This document shows, one piece after another, positions 8,191 through 19,500 of a stretch of DNA of 64,000 nucleotides; within the stretch, counting starts at the first letter, position 1, and each line of letters starts with the position of its first letter. Origin of the DNA: Bifidobacterium merycicum DSM 6492 (GTDB lineage: Bacteria > Actinomycetota > Actinomycetes > Actinomycetales > Bifidobacteriaceae); the NCBI RefSeq assembly GCF_900129045.1, contig NZ_FQTX01000006.1, positions 1 to 64,000 on the forward strand. Direction: 5' to 3'. Both the position numbers and the translations under genes were made by a program. The notes under the pieces are model-generated. The model did not search any database and had not been told where the DNA came from. It worked only from the letters and a program-made list of their open reading frames with translations.

Positions 8191-9063
8191 TTGCGCGTGA
8201 TGTACGCCGTCGCGGGGATTTTGATCGCCGTGGCGATGGTATGCACGGTGGTTCCGCTGCTGATGCAGTATGCGTCGCAGACGTCCATGTCCACGTCGGC
8301 GTCTTCCGTCGAACAGCAGGTGCGACTGTGGCCGGAAAGCCGGATCGACGACGAACTGCGGGCGGCGCGTGCCTACAACCGCGATCTCGTCCGATCCGGA
8401 CAGCCGGTGCTGGGAGCCCAGGCCGACCCGTTCAGTAATGGGGAACGCCTGTCCTCCCAGTCGGCGCAGGATCAACGCTACGGCAGGCTGCTCAACGAAG
8501 GTCACGGCATCATGGGCCGCGTGTCCATACCGAAGATCTCAGTGGATCTTCCCATCTACCATGGCACCGGAGACAAGCAATTGTCCTTTGGCTCCGGGCA
8601 TCTGTGTGGCACGAGCCTGCCGGTCGGCGGCAACAACACCCATGCGGTCATCACCGGCCATCGCGGCATGGTGCAGGCGCAGATGTTCACCAGATTGGAT
8701 GAAATGCGCGAAGGCGATTTCATCTACATCTCAACGATGAACAGGACCCTGGCCTACGAAGTCGATCGCATCACCGTAATCGAACCGACCGATACCTCGC
8801 AGCTGCGCATTGTTCCCGGGCAGGATCGGCTGACGTTGATGACCTGTACGCCATACGGCATCAATTCCCACCGGCTCCTGGTCTCCGGCCATCGTGTGAG
8901 CATGCCCGTTCCCGCCCCCGATCCGACCGATCTGCATGACGGCCGGACCGTCGGCGCATGGGTGTGCGGGTCGGTGCTCCTGTGCGGTTGGGGCGGCATT
9001 GTGGCGGTCCGTCGGCGCAAGCGTACGCCGGAAGGGCCGCCGCGCCATGCCGTTCGGGTGTGA
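8191..9063 (+). CDS. Class C sortase (orphan)
   Basis: Membrane-anchored sortase of about 290 residues. An N-terminal membrane segment (about 5-25) is followed by the sortase barrel with His157 (VITGHRG), Cys219 (TLMTC) and Arg228 (NSHRLL), then a second membrane segment (255-273) and a basic tail. Two membrane segments and the TLMTCTPYG motif fit class C, pilus-assembling sortases. No pilin or LPXTG protein lies next to it, so its substrate is elsewhere. The start is uncertain: TTG 8191, GTG 8197 or ATG 8200, none with a clear binding site. A +1 frame from ATG 8160 reads a basic N-terminus, so an N-terminal frameshift is possible. Confidence 0.85.
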   Translation: MRVMYAVAGILIAVAMVCTVVPLLMQYASQTSMSTSASSVEQQVRLWPESRIDDELRAARAYNRDLVRSGQPVLGAQADPFSNGERLSSQSAQDQRYGRLLNEGHGIMGRVSIPKISVDLPIYHGTGDKQLSFGSGHLCGTSLPVGGNNTHAVITGHRGMVQAQMFTRLDEMREGDFIYISTMNRTLAYEVDRITVIEPTDTSQLRIVPGQDRLTLMTCTPYGINSHRLLVSGHRVSMPVPAPDPTDLHDGRTVGAWVCGSVLLCGWGGIVAVRRRKRTPEGPPRHAVRV

Positions 9064-9178
9064 TTGGCGATTAAGGTCCGGCATGGTGATGCCGGCCATG
9101 TCTAACAATCTGGGCGCAGTTCAGTTTTTCTCGTTCAGTTTTTGGGGGCTTACCTGTGCATGCTTGGGGTATGACAAA

Positions 9179-9202
9179 GGGCCAGTCGGAATCGGCTGGC
9201 CC
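9179..9202 (-). terminator. Terminator of bioY
   Basis: GGGCCAG and CTGGCCC form a 7-bp stem with a 10-base loop, 30 bases beyond the bioY stop. Read on the minus strand it is followed by a short T-rich stretch (TTTGT). Confidence 0.65.
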
Positions 9203-9231
9203 CAAGAGGAGATGTATGTGACGGGGAGTCG

Positions 9232-9828
9232 TCAGCGGTCAAGCTTGGACAGGCCGGCGGCGGTCAGTGCCGCGACGCAGACCTTGATGATGTCACCGAC
9301 GACGAATCCCATGGAAGCGATGGCCACCACCTTGATGGAAATGCCGGTGAGCGCGGACTGCACCATGAAGCCGAGCGCGTAATCAAGCACGACACAACCG
9401 GCGAACGCGGCCAGCAGATACCGTGCGGCGGTCATCGCGGCGTGCTTCGCGGTATCGGTGCGAGCCTCGCCCTTCAGCACGGCGGTCAGCATCGCGGCCG
9501 GAAGGAAGCCGATCAGGAAGCCTGCGCTCGGGCCGATCAGAGCCAGGGTCGAAGCGCCACCGGCGAACACCGGCAGGCCGACCGCACCGGCGGCGAGATA
9601 CATACCGACTGCGGCGCCCGCCTGACGCCAGGTGAGCATCAGACCCGCGAGCATGACCACGAAGGTTTGCAGGGTGATCGGCACGGGCGTGCCGGGAATC
9701 GGAATGCTGCCCGCGGCGCTGGCGGCCCACAGCAGCACGGCGAACATCACGGACTTGAGCACGGAACCGATACGACTGCGGGACAACGTGGTGAAACGCG
9801 CAGAAATCAAAGCGAACGTATTACGCAT
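9232..9828 (-). CDS. bioY: Biotin transporter substrate-binding subunit BioY
   Basis: Integral membrane S-component of an energy-coupling-factor biotin importer, 198 residues with about six membrane segments. The motif PIPGTPVPITLQTFVVMLAGL (about 43-63) and GPSAGFLIGFLPAA are characteristic of BioY. AAAGG precedes the ATG. No ecfA or ecfT gene is adjacent, so it either uses a shared ECF module coded elsewhere or works alone. It is divergent from the acyl-CoA carboxylase genes, whose product carries biotin, which supports the function. Bifidobacteria generally depend on external biotin. Confidence 0.92.
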   Translation of the reverse strand: MRNTFALISARFTTLSRSRIGSVLKSVMFAVLLWAASAAGSIPIPGTPVPITLQTFVVMLAGLMLTWRQAGAAVGMYLAAGAVGLPVFAGGASTLALIGPSAGFLIGFLPAAMLTAVLKGEARTDTAKHAAMTAARYLLAAFAGCVVLDYALGFMVQSALTGISIKVVAIASMGFVVGDIIKVCVAALTAAGLSKLDR

Positions 9829-9894
9829 GAAACAGCCTTTCTAGGCGTGACAGATTAGGGGAATTCGTCAATTCCGAGTACAGGATACGGCTGT

Positions 9895-9927
9895 TTACCT
9901 ACGGTAACGTTTGTGCAACCTCACAAA
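9895..9927. promoter_or_regulatory. Two dyads in the bioY/acc divergent spacer, candidate biotin-regulator sites
   Basis: TTACC-TAC-GGTAA (9895-9907) is a perfect interrupted palindrome. TTTGTG-N6-CACAAA (9910-9927) is a second dyad right beside it. They lie between divergent genes for biotin uptake and biotin use. The biotin ligase in this window has no DNA-binding domain, so a separate repressor would be needed to read these sites. Downstream, TTGACT (9963-9968) and AATAAT (9983-9988) may belong to the acc promoter, though the 14-base spacing is short. Confidence 0.4.
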
Positions 9928-9995
9928 AGGCACGTGTCGATTTTGTGTTGTGTCAGATTGTTTTGACTTGCATACCGGCGTAAATAATTAACACT

Positions 9996-11843
9996 ATGGC
10001 GTCAATTGTCAAAAAACTACTGATTGCAAACCGCGGCGAAATCGCTCTGCGTGTGGTGCGTACCGCTCGTGAAATGGGCATATCCACTGTCGCGATATAT
10101 TCCGAGCAGGATCGCGAATCGCAATATGTCGATCTTGCCGATGAAGCGTTCCTGCTGAGCGGCGATACCTACAAGGACACGTATCTCAACGAGGATGCGC
10201 TGATCGACATTCTTCAGCGTACCGGTGCGAACGCGGTGCATCCCGGGTACGGATTCCTGTCCGAAGTGCCGAGCTTCGCCAGCAAGGTCGCACAAAGCGG
10301 TGCCATTTGGGTCGGCCCGAGCCCCGAAGCCCTGATCGAGCTTGGAGACAAGATCAGCGCCCGCCGCGTGGCGGCACGAGCCAAAGTTCCGCCGGTTCCC
10401 GGCTTGTCCGAACCGGTGAGCAGCGTCCGCAAACTGTTGGACTTCGCGCACACCTACGGCTATCCGGTCATGATGAAGCGCACCGATGGCGGTGGCGGCC
10501 ATGGCATTACCGTCGTGAACGACGATGAGGAGCTGCGGAGGTTCTTCGCCAGCCATGATTCCTTGCAGGGCGGCGATCTGAACGCATATTTCGTAGAAAA
10601 GTTCGTGCGTGCCGCACGTCATGTCGAAACACAGTGCGGACGTGACTCCCACGGTAACTTCACCGTGTACTCCACCCGTGACTGCTCGTTGCAGCGTCGT
10701 AATCAGAAGCTTGTGGAGGAGGCGCCGGCGCCGTTCCTCAGCGACGCCATTATCGACACGCTCGGCGAGTATTCCCGCAGACTGTTCGAAACCGTGGATT
10801 ATGTAGGGCTCGGAACCTGCGAATTCATGGTGACCGAGCAGGGCAAGGTCTACTTCCTTGAAGTCAACCCACGTTTGCAGGTCGAACATACCGTCTCCGA
10901 AGAGGTAAGCGGTCTCGATCTGGTACGAGAGCAGCTCACCATTGCAGACGGCGGCGAGCTGACCCAGGCACCGGCACCGCGTGGGCACAGCTTCGAACTG
11001 CGTATCACCTCCGAGGATCCCAACACCAACCTGACCCCGGCTGCCGGCGCGCTGGAACGCATCATGTGGCCTACCGGCCCAGGCGTCCGCATCGACACCG
11101 GTGTGGTCGAAGGCGACTCCGTATCGCCGAAATTCGATTCGATGATGGGCAAGGTCATTGTCACCGCGCAGGATCGCGAAACCGCAGTAGCCCGTGTGCG
11201 CCGCGTACTCGATGAGCTCGTGATCGAAGGCGTTCCCACACCGGTTCCGCTGTTCAAGGAGATCTTCCGCAACGACGATTTCACCGCGGAACATGGGCAT
11301 GCCTTCGCCGTGCACACCAAATGGTTGGAAAGCCATTACCTCAATCGTGAGCCGGCGTCAGCCAAAACCGGTCAGCCGGCATCAGTCAGCGGTGCCGCAG
11401 CCTCCGAACCGTCCAATACCGGGCGTTCCGAAAGCTTCGTCATCGAAATGAACAACCGTCGCGTCACACTCACCGTTCCGCTCGATATCGTCGAAAATCT
11501 TACCGGTTCGGCGCGGTCTCGCGACGCCAAGCGCATCACCCAGCCGTTGCGCGGCGGCGTGCTGCAGCATGCCGGCGAAAAGAACAAGGGCGATAACGGC
11601 GACGCCGCCAAGTCCGGCGTCATCGCCTCCCCGATGCAGGCCGTCGTCACCCGCATCAACGTGGCGGAAGGCCAGGAGGTCGCCAAGGGCGATCTTATCG
11701 TGGTGCTCGAATCCATGAAGATGGAGAACTACGTGTACGCCCCCGCAGCCGGCACCGTGAAGAAGATCTTCGTCGGGCCCGCGAACGGCGTCGAAGCCGG
11801 AGACACGCTGGTGACGTTGGATGTGAGGGGAGGCAAGCAGTGA
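9996..11843 (+). CDS. accC: Acyl-CoA carboxylase alpha chain (biotin carboxylase plus BCCP)
   Basis: 615-residue fused subunit. Residues 1-450 are biotin carboxylase (LLIANRGEIALRVV near the N-terminus, the ATP-grasp KRTDGGGGHG loop, and FLEVNPRLQVEHTVSE). After a low-complexity linker, residues about 540-615 are a biotinyl domain with ESMKMEN, Lys575 being the biotinylation site. With the next gene it makes malonyl-CoA (possibly also propionyl-CoA carboxylation) for the fatty acid synthase downstream. No Shine-Dalgarno sequence precedes the ATG, and an AT-rich -10-like stretch ends about 7 bases before it, so the mRNA may be leaderless. The stop overlaps the next start. The symbol is approximate; actinobacterial papers also use bccA or accA. 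Confidence 0.93.
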   Translation: MASIVKKLLIANRGEIALRVVRTAREMGISTVAIYSEQDRESQYVDLADEAFLLSGDTYKDTYLNEDALIDILQRTGANAVHPGYGFLSEVPSFASKVAQSGAIWVGPSPEALIELGDKISARRVAARAKVPPVPGLSEPVSSVRKLLDFAHTYGYPVMMKRTDGGGGHGITVVNDDEELRRFFASHDSLQGGDLNAYFVEKFVRAARHVETQCGRDSHGNFTVYSTRDCSLQRRNQKLVEEAPAPFLSDAIIDTLGEYSRRLFETVDYVGLGTCEFMVTEQGKVYFLEVNPRLQVEHTVSEEVSGLDLVREQLTIADGGELTQAPAPRGHSFELRITSEDPNTNLTPAAGALERIMWPTGPGVRIDTGVVEGDSVSPKFDSMMGKVIVTAQDRETAVARVRRVLDELVIEGVPTPVPLFKEIFRNDDFTAEHGHAFAVHTKWLESHYLNREPASAKTGQPASVSGAAASEPSNTGRSESFVIEMNNRRVTLTVPLDIVENLTGSARSRDAKRITQPLRGGVLQHAGEKNKGDNGDAAKSGVIASPMQAVVTRINVAEGQEVAKGDLIVVLESMKMENYVYAPAAGTVKKIFVGPANGVEAGDTLVTLDVRGGKQ

Positions 11844-13426
11844 GCGACATTCTCGAAATCGCCGCCGCCCAGGCACAGGCCCGGCAGCCGTTGCGCCCGG
11901 CCGTGGCCAAGGCCGCGGAACTGGCCCGGAACGCCGAAGAGCGTGCTCGCACCAAGCAGCACGCCAAGCATAAGAACACTGCGCGCGAACGCCTTGATCT
12001 ACTGTTCGACACCGGCACCTTTGAAGAGATCGGCAGGTTCCGCGGCGGCAATATCAACGACGGCAATGCCGGGGCCGCCGTTATCACCGGATTCGGTGAG
12101 GTCTATGGGCGTAAAGTCGCCGTGTATGCGCAGGACTTTTCCGTCAAAGGCGGTACGTTGGGCGCCGAGGAAGGCCGTAAGATCTGCCATCTGATGGATA
12201 TGGCATTGGATCTGAAGATTCCGATCGTCGCCATCGTGGATTCGGGCGGTGCACGCATTCAGGAAGGTGTGGCCGCGCTGAACCAGTACGGTGAGATCTT
12301 CCGCCGCACCTGCCGTGCCAGCGGTTTCGTACCGCAGATCAGCCTGATCCTCGGCCCGTGCGCAGGCGGCGCAGTGTATTGCCCGGCGCTTACCGACTTC
12401 ATCATCATGACCCGTGAGAACTCGAATATGTTCGTCACCGGCCCGGACGTGGTGAAGGCGGCCACCGGCGAAACGATCTCCATGGACGAACTCGGCGGCG
12501 GCGAAGTGCACAGCACCGTGTCCGGTGTGGCGCATTACCTGGCGGACGGCGAGTCGGACGCCATCGACTACGCGCGAACCGTGCTCGCATACCTGCCGTC
12601 CAACGCCGGACAGAAGCCTCCGGTGTACGCCTATGCGCCGACCCGTGCCGAACGTGATGTCGCCAAACGACTTGCCGGCATCGTGCCGGACAACGACCGT
12701 CAGCCCTATGACATGCTCGACGTAATCCGCTGCATCACCGATTACGGCGAATTCGTACAGGTGCATGAACTGTTCGGTGCATCCTCGATCGTCGGATTCG
12801 CCTGTATGGAAGGCAAACCCGTGGGCATCGTCGCCAACCAGCCGGCTGTGAACGCGGGCATCCTCGACGTGGACGCCTCGGAAAAGGTGGCACGTTTCGT
12901 GAGACTGTGCGATGCGTTCAACCTGCCCATCGTCACTTTGGTGGACACCCCCGGTTACAAGCCCGGATCCGATCAGGAGCACGCAGGCATCATCCGTCGC
13001 GGCGCAAAGGTGATCTACGCCTATGCCAACGCGCAGGTGCCGATGATCACCGTCACCCTGCGCAAGGCGTTCGGCGGCGCATACATCGTGATGGGCTCCA
13101 AGTCGATCGGTGCGGACATGAACTTCGCATGGCCCAACTCGCAGATCGCGGTGCTGGGCGCGGCCGGCGCGGTGAACATCATCCACCGCCATGATCTGAA
13201 CAAGGCGAAAGCCGCCGGGCAGGATGTGGATGCGCTGCGCGCCAAGTATGTCGACGAATACGAGAAAAGCACGGTCAATGCAAATCTCGCGCTCGAGCTC
13301 GGTGCCATCGACGCCATGATCGACCCGGAACAGACACGCGAATCCATCGTGAACTCGCTGAAGCTGCTCGCCAACAAGACGCATGTGCGCCACACGGAAA
13401 AGCACCACGGCAACCAGCCGCAGTGA
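11840..13426 (+). CDS. accD: Acyl-CoA carboxylase beta chain (carboxyltransferase)
   Basis: 528 residues of the actinobacterial AccD/PccB type with two crotonase-fold halves. An N-terminal helix is followed by TARERLDLLFDTGTFEE, AVIVD-type strand SGGARIQEGVAAL, GPCAGGAVYCPALTDF, and in the second half VDTPGYKPGSDQEHAGIIRRGAK and RKAFGGAYIVMGSK. It transfers the carboxyl group from biotin to acetyl-CoA or propionyl-CoA. The GTG start overlaps the alpha-chain stop and has AGGGGAGG 6 bases upstream. FAS I starts about 100 bases after it on the same strand, so the malonyl-CoA producer and its consumer are co-located. Confidence 0.93.
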   Translation: MSDILEIAAAQAQARQPLRPAVAKAAELARNAEERARTKQHAKHKNTARERLDLLFDTGTFEEIGRFRGGNINDGNAGAAVITGFGEVYGRKVAVYAQDFSVKGGTLGAEEGRKICHLMDMALDLKIPIVAIVDSGGARIQEGVAALNQYGEIFRRTCRASGFVPQISLILGPCAGGAVYCPALTDFIIMTRENSNMFVTGPDVVKAATGETISMDELGGGEVHSTVSGVAHYLADGESDAIDYARTVLAYLPSNAGQKPPVYAYAPTRAERDVAKRLAGIVPDNDRQPYDMLDVIRCITDYGEFVQVHELFGASSIVGFACMEGKPVGIVANQPAVNAGILDVDASEKVARFVRLCDAFNLPIVTLVDTPGYKPGSDQEHAGIIRRGAKVIYAYANAQVPMITVTLRKAFGGAYIVMGSKSIGADMNFAWPNSQIAVLGAAGAVNIIHRHDLNKAKAAGQDVDALRAKYVDEYEKSTVNANLALELGAIDAMIDPEQTRESIVNSLKLLANKTHVRHTEKHHGNQPQ

Positions 13427-13529
13427 CCGAGCGGAGAGCAACACCCGCATACGAGGACAGAGCCTTCGCATGAACGGCAGCACTCCATATCACGACTGAA
13501 GAATTTTGGAACACAAGTAAGGAAACACC

Positions 13530-16500
13530 ATGAGCAACCCCTTCTTCCTCAACCGCCTTGCCAGCGAGCCGCACGCGCTTGCCTTTGCAGGCCAATCCAC
13601 CCCATGGCCGGTTGCGCTCGCCGACGAGACGGCCAATCCCGTGCTCGACGAGCAGCTGCATGCCCACGTGCGGCAGGCACAGAACCTGCTGTACCCGGTA
13701 AGCGCCGACCTGCTGGCCACCACCGGCCGACCGGTCGATCTGTTCGGCTTTACACCGAACCCCGCCAAACTTGGAGCGGCGGCCAATGCGTCCGCCAGCG
13801 TGCCGGGCATCGCCTTGGCCCAGCTGGGTGCGCTTATCGATGCCGAAGAGCTCGGGTACAATCCTGCCGAAGCCAAGCCGGTGGCCGTGCTTGGCCACTC
13901 CCAGGGCATTCTTGCCGTGCACATGGTGCAGGCCATTCGCGAAGCCGGCAGCGTTGAGGCTGCCGCGCCTAGCATCGACGAGATTCTCGCCATCGCATCC
14001 CTGATCGGCATCGCCGGTACCCGCCAGGCACGCCAGCTTGGTCTGGCAGCACGCCATGGGGATGCGACCCCGATGCTGTCCGTCAAGGACATCACGCGTG
14101 CGCAGGTTGATGCGCTGATCGAGCGCGTGGACGGTGCTCGCGGCCCGATCGCCGTGGCCGTGACCAATTCCGCCACCCACTACGTGCTGTCCGGATACCC
14201 GGAGGATCTGGCCGCCTTCGGCGTGGAAGTGGCCAAGGAGCACAAGCGCCAGGCCAAGCTGCGTGAGGAGAAGGTGCGTGGCGGCCGCGTGTTCGACCCG
14301 GTGCTCGAATACCTTGACGTGACGTTGCCGTTCCACAGCCCGCTGATGGCCGACGCTGTTTCACAGACTGTTTCATGGGCTGAATCCTGCGATATCGACG
14401 CCTCCCATGCACGTGAACTTGCGGCTGAAGTGCTGCTTAACCATGTGGATTGGGCGGCTCGCGTCCGTGCGCTGATGAGCTCCACCGATCCGAGCACGCT
14501 GTGGGTGCTCGACTTCGGCCCGGGCAACACCGTGGGCAAGCTGTTCTCCACCGTTGCCCAGGGCACCGGCGTCGGCGTGGTGGAAGCCTCCACCGTGGTC
14601 GATCGCGCCAAGCTCGCCACGCTGGAATCCTCGCCGGAACGCACCCAGAATTGGACGCGTTTCGCACCCAGCATCATCCACACCTCCGCAGGCGACAAGG
14701 TGCGCACCGCATTCACCGAGCTCACCGGCAAGGCTCCGGTGCTGCTGGCAGGCATGACCCCGACCACCGTGGAACCGGAAATCGTGGCCGCGGCCGCCAA
14801 CGCCGGCTACTGGGCGGAACTCGCAGGCGGCGGCCAGGTCACCGCCAGCGTGTTCGACCGTCATGTGGCCAAGCTCGAAGAGGAGCTCGAAGAAGGCCGC
14901 ACCGTCGAATTCAACGCCATGTTCATGGACCGCTACCTGTGGAACCTGCAGTTCGGCTCCCAGCGCATCGTGCCGAAGAAGCGTGCCAGCGGCACCCCGA
15001 TCGACGGCGTGGTGGTTTCCGCAGGCATCCCCGAACTCGATGAGGCCGTGGAACTCATCCACAACCTCAACGCCGACGGCTTCCCGTACGTGAGCTTCAA
15101 GCCGGGCACCGTTGACCAGATCCGCCAGGTGGTGCGCATCGCCAAGGCCGTCGCGCCAACCAAGGTGCTCATCGAGGTCGAAGGCGGCTCCGCAGGCGGC
15201 CACCACTCTTGGGAATCGCTTGACGATCTGCTGCTGAGCACCTACGCCGAAGTGCGCGAGCAGTCCAACCTCGTGCTCGTGGTCGGCGGCGGCATCGGCA
15301 CGCCGGAACGCGGCGCCGACTACATCACCGGCGAATGGGCCACCGAATACGGCCGTCCGCTCATGCCTGTGGACGGCGTGCTTGTCGGCACCGCCGCCAT
15401 GACCGCCAAGGAAGCCCACACCAGCCCCGAAGTCAAGCAGATGCTCGTCAACACCCCGGGCATTCCGGCCAAGGGCGATGGCAACGATCCGTTCGCCCCG
15501 CTGGGCGAGCAGTGGGTGCCGTCCGGCCAGGCCAAGGGCGGCGTCACCTCCGGTCTGAGCCACCTGCACGCCGACATCTACGAGCTGGAGAACTCCTCCG
15601 CCCGCTGCGGCCGTCTGCTGGTGCGCGTCATGAAGCACCCGGAGGAGCTGGAAAGCCGTCGCGACGAGATCATCGCGGCGCTGAACGCCACCGCCAAGCC
15701 GTATTTCGGCGATCTGAAGACCATGACCTACCTCCAGTGGGCCCAGCGTTTCGCCGACCTCTCCTTCCCGTGGGTGGACGAAACCTACGCCGATCGCTTC
15801 CTGCATCTGCTGCAGCGCATCGAAGCCCGCGTCACCACGCAGGAAAGCGGCGAATTCGCATCGCTGTTCGCTTCCCGCGCCGACGTCGAAGCCGATCCGA
15901 ACGCCGCGATCGCCAAGCTTGCCGAAACCTACCCGCAGGCTGGCAAACTGACCGTCACCCCGATGGACGAGGCATGGTTCCCGGTGCTCGTACGCGAGTA
16001 TCCGAAGCCGATGCCGTTCGTGCCGGTCATCGACAACGACCTGCTGCGTTGGTGGGGCCAGGACCAGCTGTGGCAGTCCGAGGACTCCCGCTATTCCGCC
16101 GATTCCGTGCGCATCATCCCCGGCCCGATCTCCGTGGCCGGCATCACCACCGTGGACGAGCCGGTGGCCGACATCCTCGGCCGCTTCGAAGCCGCCATAG
16201 TCAAGCGCGTGTCCGCCGAATCGGCGAGCGCCGACAAGACCGCCTTCGCCCAGTTGGGCGCGGCCGTCTCCGCCGAGGAATTCATCCGCAAATCCCCGAA
16301 CATCTCCTGGGTCGGCCATCTCATGGCCAACCCGGCGTACGGCACCGCCAACGGCGACGCCAACTATGAAATCCGCAAGGTGGCCGTTGAAGGCAGCGTC
16401 GAAAAGTACGACCTCGACATCCATCTCGACACCTTCTGGGACAACGATCCGGACGGCGGCGCCTCCAAGCACGCCGTACGCGACATCGTCATTCCGCTGA

Positions 16501-19500
16501 ACGTCGACGGCAACGAATCCGGCCTGTTCCCGGTCGTGGACCGCGACCGTCTGCCGGAGCACGTCTACCGCATGCTCGCCGACACCGCGGGCATCGGCAA
16601 TACCGCCATCACCGGCGACAAGCTCACCGCCATGCCCGTTATTGAGCAGGTGGCAGACAAAGCCGCCCATCCGTTCGGACAGGCGCATACCAGCTACACG
16701 CTGTCCGCCAACCTCGGCTTCGACCATGAAGCGGCCACCGGCGGCGCGCTGCCGAGCAATCTGGTGCCGTCGCGCATCGCACCGGACGCACTCGTCGGAC
16801 CGGCATGGCCCGCCATCTACGCGGCCCTCGGATCCGTATACGTCAACGGCTTCCCGGTGATCGAAGGCCTGCTCAACGCAGTGCATCTCGACCATCTCAT
16901 CGAACTGGAAGTCAGCGAAGACGAGCTGCTCAAGCACACTGGCGAACAGATCGCACTGACCAGCTGGGCCGAAAACTACTTCGAATCGGCATCCGGCCGT
17001 GTGGTGACCATTCATGTGCAGCACGCCACCGAAGACGGCACCCTGCTGGCCAACGAAACCGAGCGTTTCGCCATTCGTGGCCGCGCATATTCCGACGCAC
17101 TGCCGCCGGAAGCGCCGGACTACGGCGGAATCGAAGCGGAAATCGAAAGCACTCCGCGCCGACTGCTGCGCCGCGTCAAGGTGACCGCTCCGCACGAGAT
17201 GACCGCCTTCGCCCGTACTTCCGGCGATTTCAACCCGATCCACACCTCGCATCGTGGCGCTGCCGTTTCCGGTCTTGCGGCACCGCTCGTGCACGGCATG
17301 TGGCTCTCCGCAACCGCGCAATACGCGGTGCAGGCGCTTGACGGCAAGGGTGCGCACTACGAAATCGCAGGCTGGACCTACAACATGTACGGCATGGTGC
17401 AGCTCGACGACGAAGTGGAAATCTCCGTCGAGCGTGTCGGACGCGTGGCACACTCCGGCATGGTGCTCGAAGTGACCAGCCGCATCGACGGCAATATCGT
17501 GTCTCGTGGCACCGCCATCGTACGTGCGCCGAAGTCCGCCTTCGTCTACCCGGGCCAGGGCATACAGCAGCAGGGCATGGTGCTCGACGAGCGTGCCAAG
17601 TCCCCGGCCGCACGAGACGTGTGGGAGCGTGCCGACAAGGTGACCTGCGAGAAGCTTGGATTCTCGATCCTCGCCGTCGTGCGTGACAATCCGAAGGAAC
17701 TGACCGCCAACGGCGTGACCTACCGCCATCCGGAAGGACTGCTCAACCTGACCCAGTTCACGCAGGTGGCGCTCGCCACCGTGGCATTCGCCCAGACCGC
17801 ACGTCTGCGCGAAGCCGGCGCCGACATTTGGCCGGCCTATTTCGCGGGTCATTCGCTGGGCGAATACAACGCCCTGAGCTCCTTCGCCGGCGTGATTCCG
17901 CTGGAAACCGTGATCGAACTCGTGTTCCATCGCGGTTCCACCATGCACCACCTCATTCCGCGTGACGAGAAGGGTCGCTCCAACTACCGCATGGGTGCGC
18001 TGCGCCCGAACCAGTTCGGCGTGGGCGACGACGGCGTGCGCGAGTACGTCGAATCCGTGTCCAAGGCGTCCGGTGAGTTCCTGCAGATTGTGAACTACAA
18101 CCTCGCCGGTCAGCAGTACGCGGTCGCGGGCACCATCGCTGGTCTGAAGGCGCTGAAAGCCGATTCCGCCCGCCGTGTCGCCGAATATGGAGGCAAGCCG
18201 GCATTCATGCTGGTGCCGGGCATTGATGTGCCGTTCCATTCCACGCTGCTCAGGAAGGGCGTGCCGGAGTTCCGCGACAAGCTCGACGCCCTGCTGCCGC
18301 AGTACATCGACTACCGTGGCCGCCTGGTTGACCGTTACATTCCGAACCTGGTCGCCGCGCCGTTCGAAATGACCAAGGAATTCGCGGCCAAGATTCTTGA
18401 GGTCGTGCCGTCCGAGCGCATCAAGGCCGCGCTGGATGATCCGAAGGTGTGGGATTCCTATGCCGAAGACGATCAGAAACTCGGCCGACTGCTGCTGACT
18501 GAACTGCTGAGCTGGCAGTTCGCGTCCCCGGTGCGTTGGATCGAAACCCAGGCTCTGCTCTTCAGCTCCGCCGAACAGGGTGGCCTCGGTGTCGAGGAAT
18601 ACGTGGAGGTGGGCCTCGGCAATGCGCCGACGCTGGCCAACCTCGGTGCCAAGACCCTGCGTCTGCCGCAGTTCTCCGGTCGTGACGTGACTGTGTACAA
18701 CGTCGGTCGCGACGAGGGTCGTGTATACATGACCGATTCCGATTCGCTGGTTGCGGAAACCGACGACGAGCCGATCGCGGAAAGCACGTCTGCCGCTGCA
18801 ACCCCTGCCGCAGCCGCGTCTGCAGCTCCCGCTGCGGCTCCGGCTGCTGCCGCCGTGCCCGCCGCCCCCGCTGCGCCGGCAGGTGCGCCGTCCGGCGCCG
18901 CCGTCGCGGATATCGCGTTCAACGCATCCGACGCCATCGCCATGCTGCTCGCATACTCCGCCAAGGTTCGTCCGGATCAGATCGGTGATTCCGACACCAC
19001 CGATACCCTGACCAACGGCGTCTCCTCGCGTCGTAACCAGCTGCTCATGGACATCAGCTCCGAGCTGGGTGTGGCCAGCATCGACGGTGCGGCCGAAGCC
19101 ACGGTGAACGCGCTGAGCGCGTTGGTCGACAAGGTCGCCCCGAACTACAGGGCCTTCGGCCCGGTGCTGTCCGACATCGTGCGCGATCGCATCCGCGGTC
19201 TGTTCGGTGCCGCAGGTTTGAAGCTCGCACAGGTCGAGAAGCGCGTGATCGACACCTGGCAGCTCGGCGAAGGCTGGGCTTCCCACGTGGTCGCCGCACT
19301 GGTGCTCGAAACCCGTGACGGTGCAAGCTCCCGTGGCGGCGACCTGGCGTCGCTGCCCACCGAAGCCGCATCCAACGCCGCCGCGGCGAACGCCCTGATC
19401 GACGCCGCCGTGCAGAAGGTCGCCTCCGACAAGGGCGTGGCCGTCGCCATGCCGAGCGCCGGTGGTGCCGCAGGCGGTGCCGTGGTCGATTCCGCGGCGC

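Noticed and set aside
10017-13483. Long minus-strand frames opposite accC and accD
   Set aside because: Mirror frames of high-GC genes; the sense strand encodes intact carboxylase domains.
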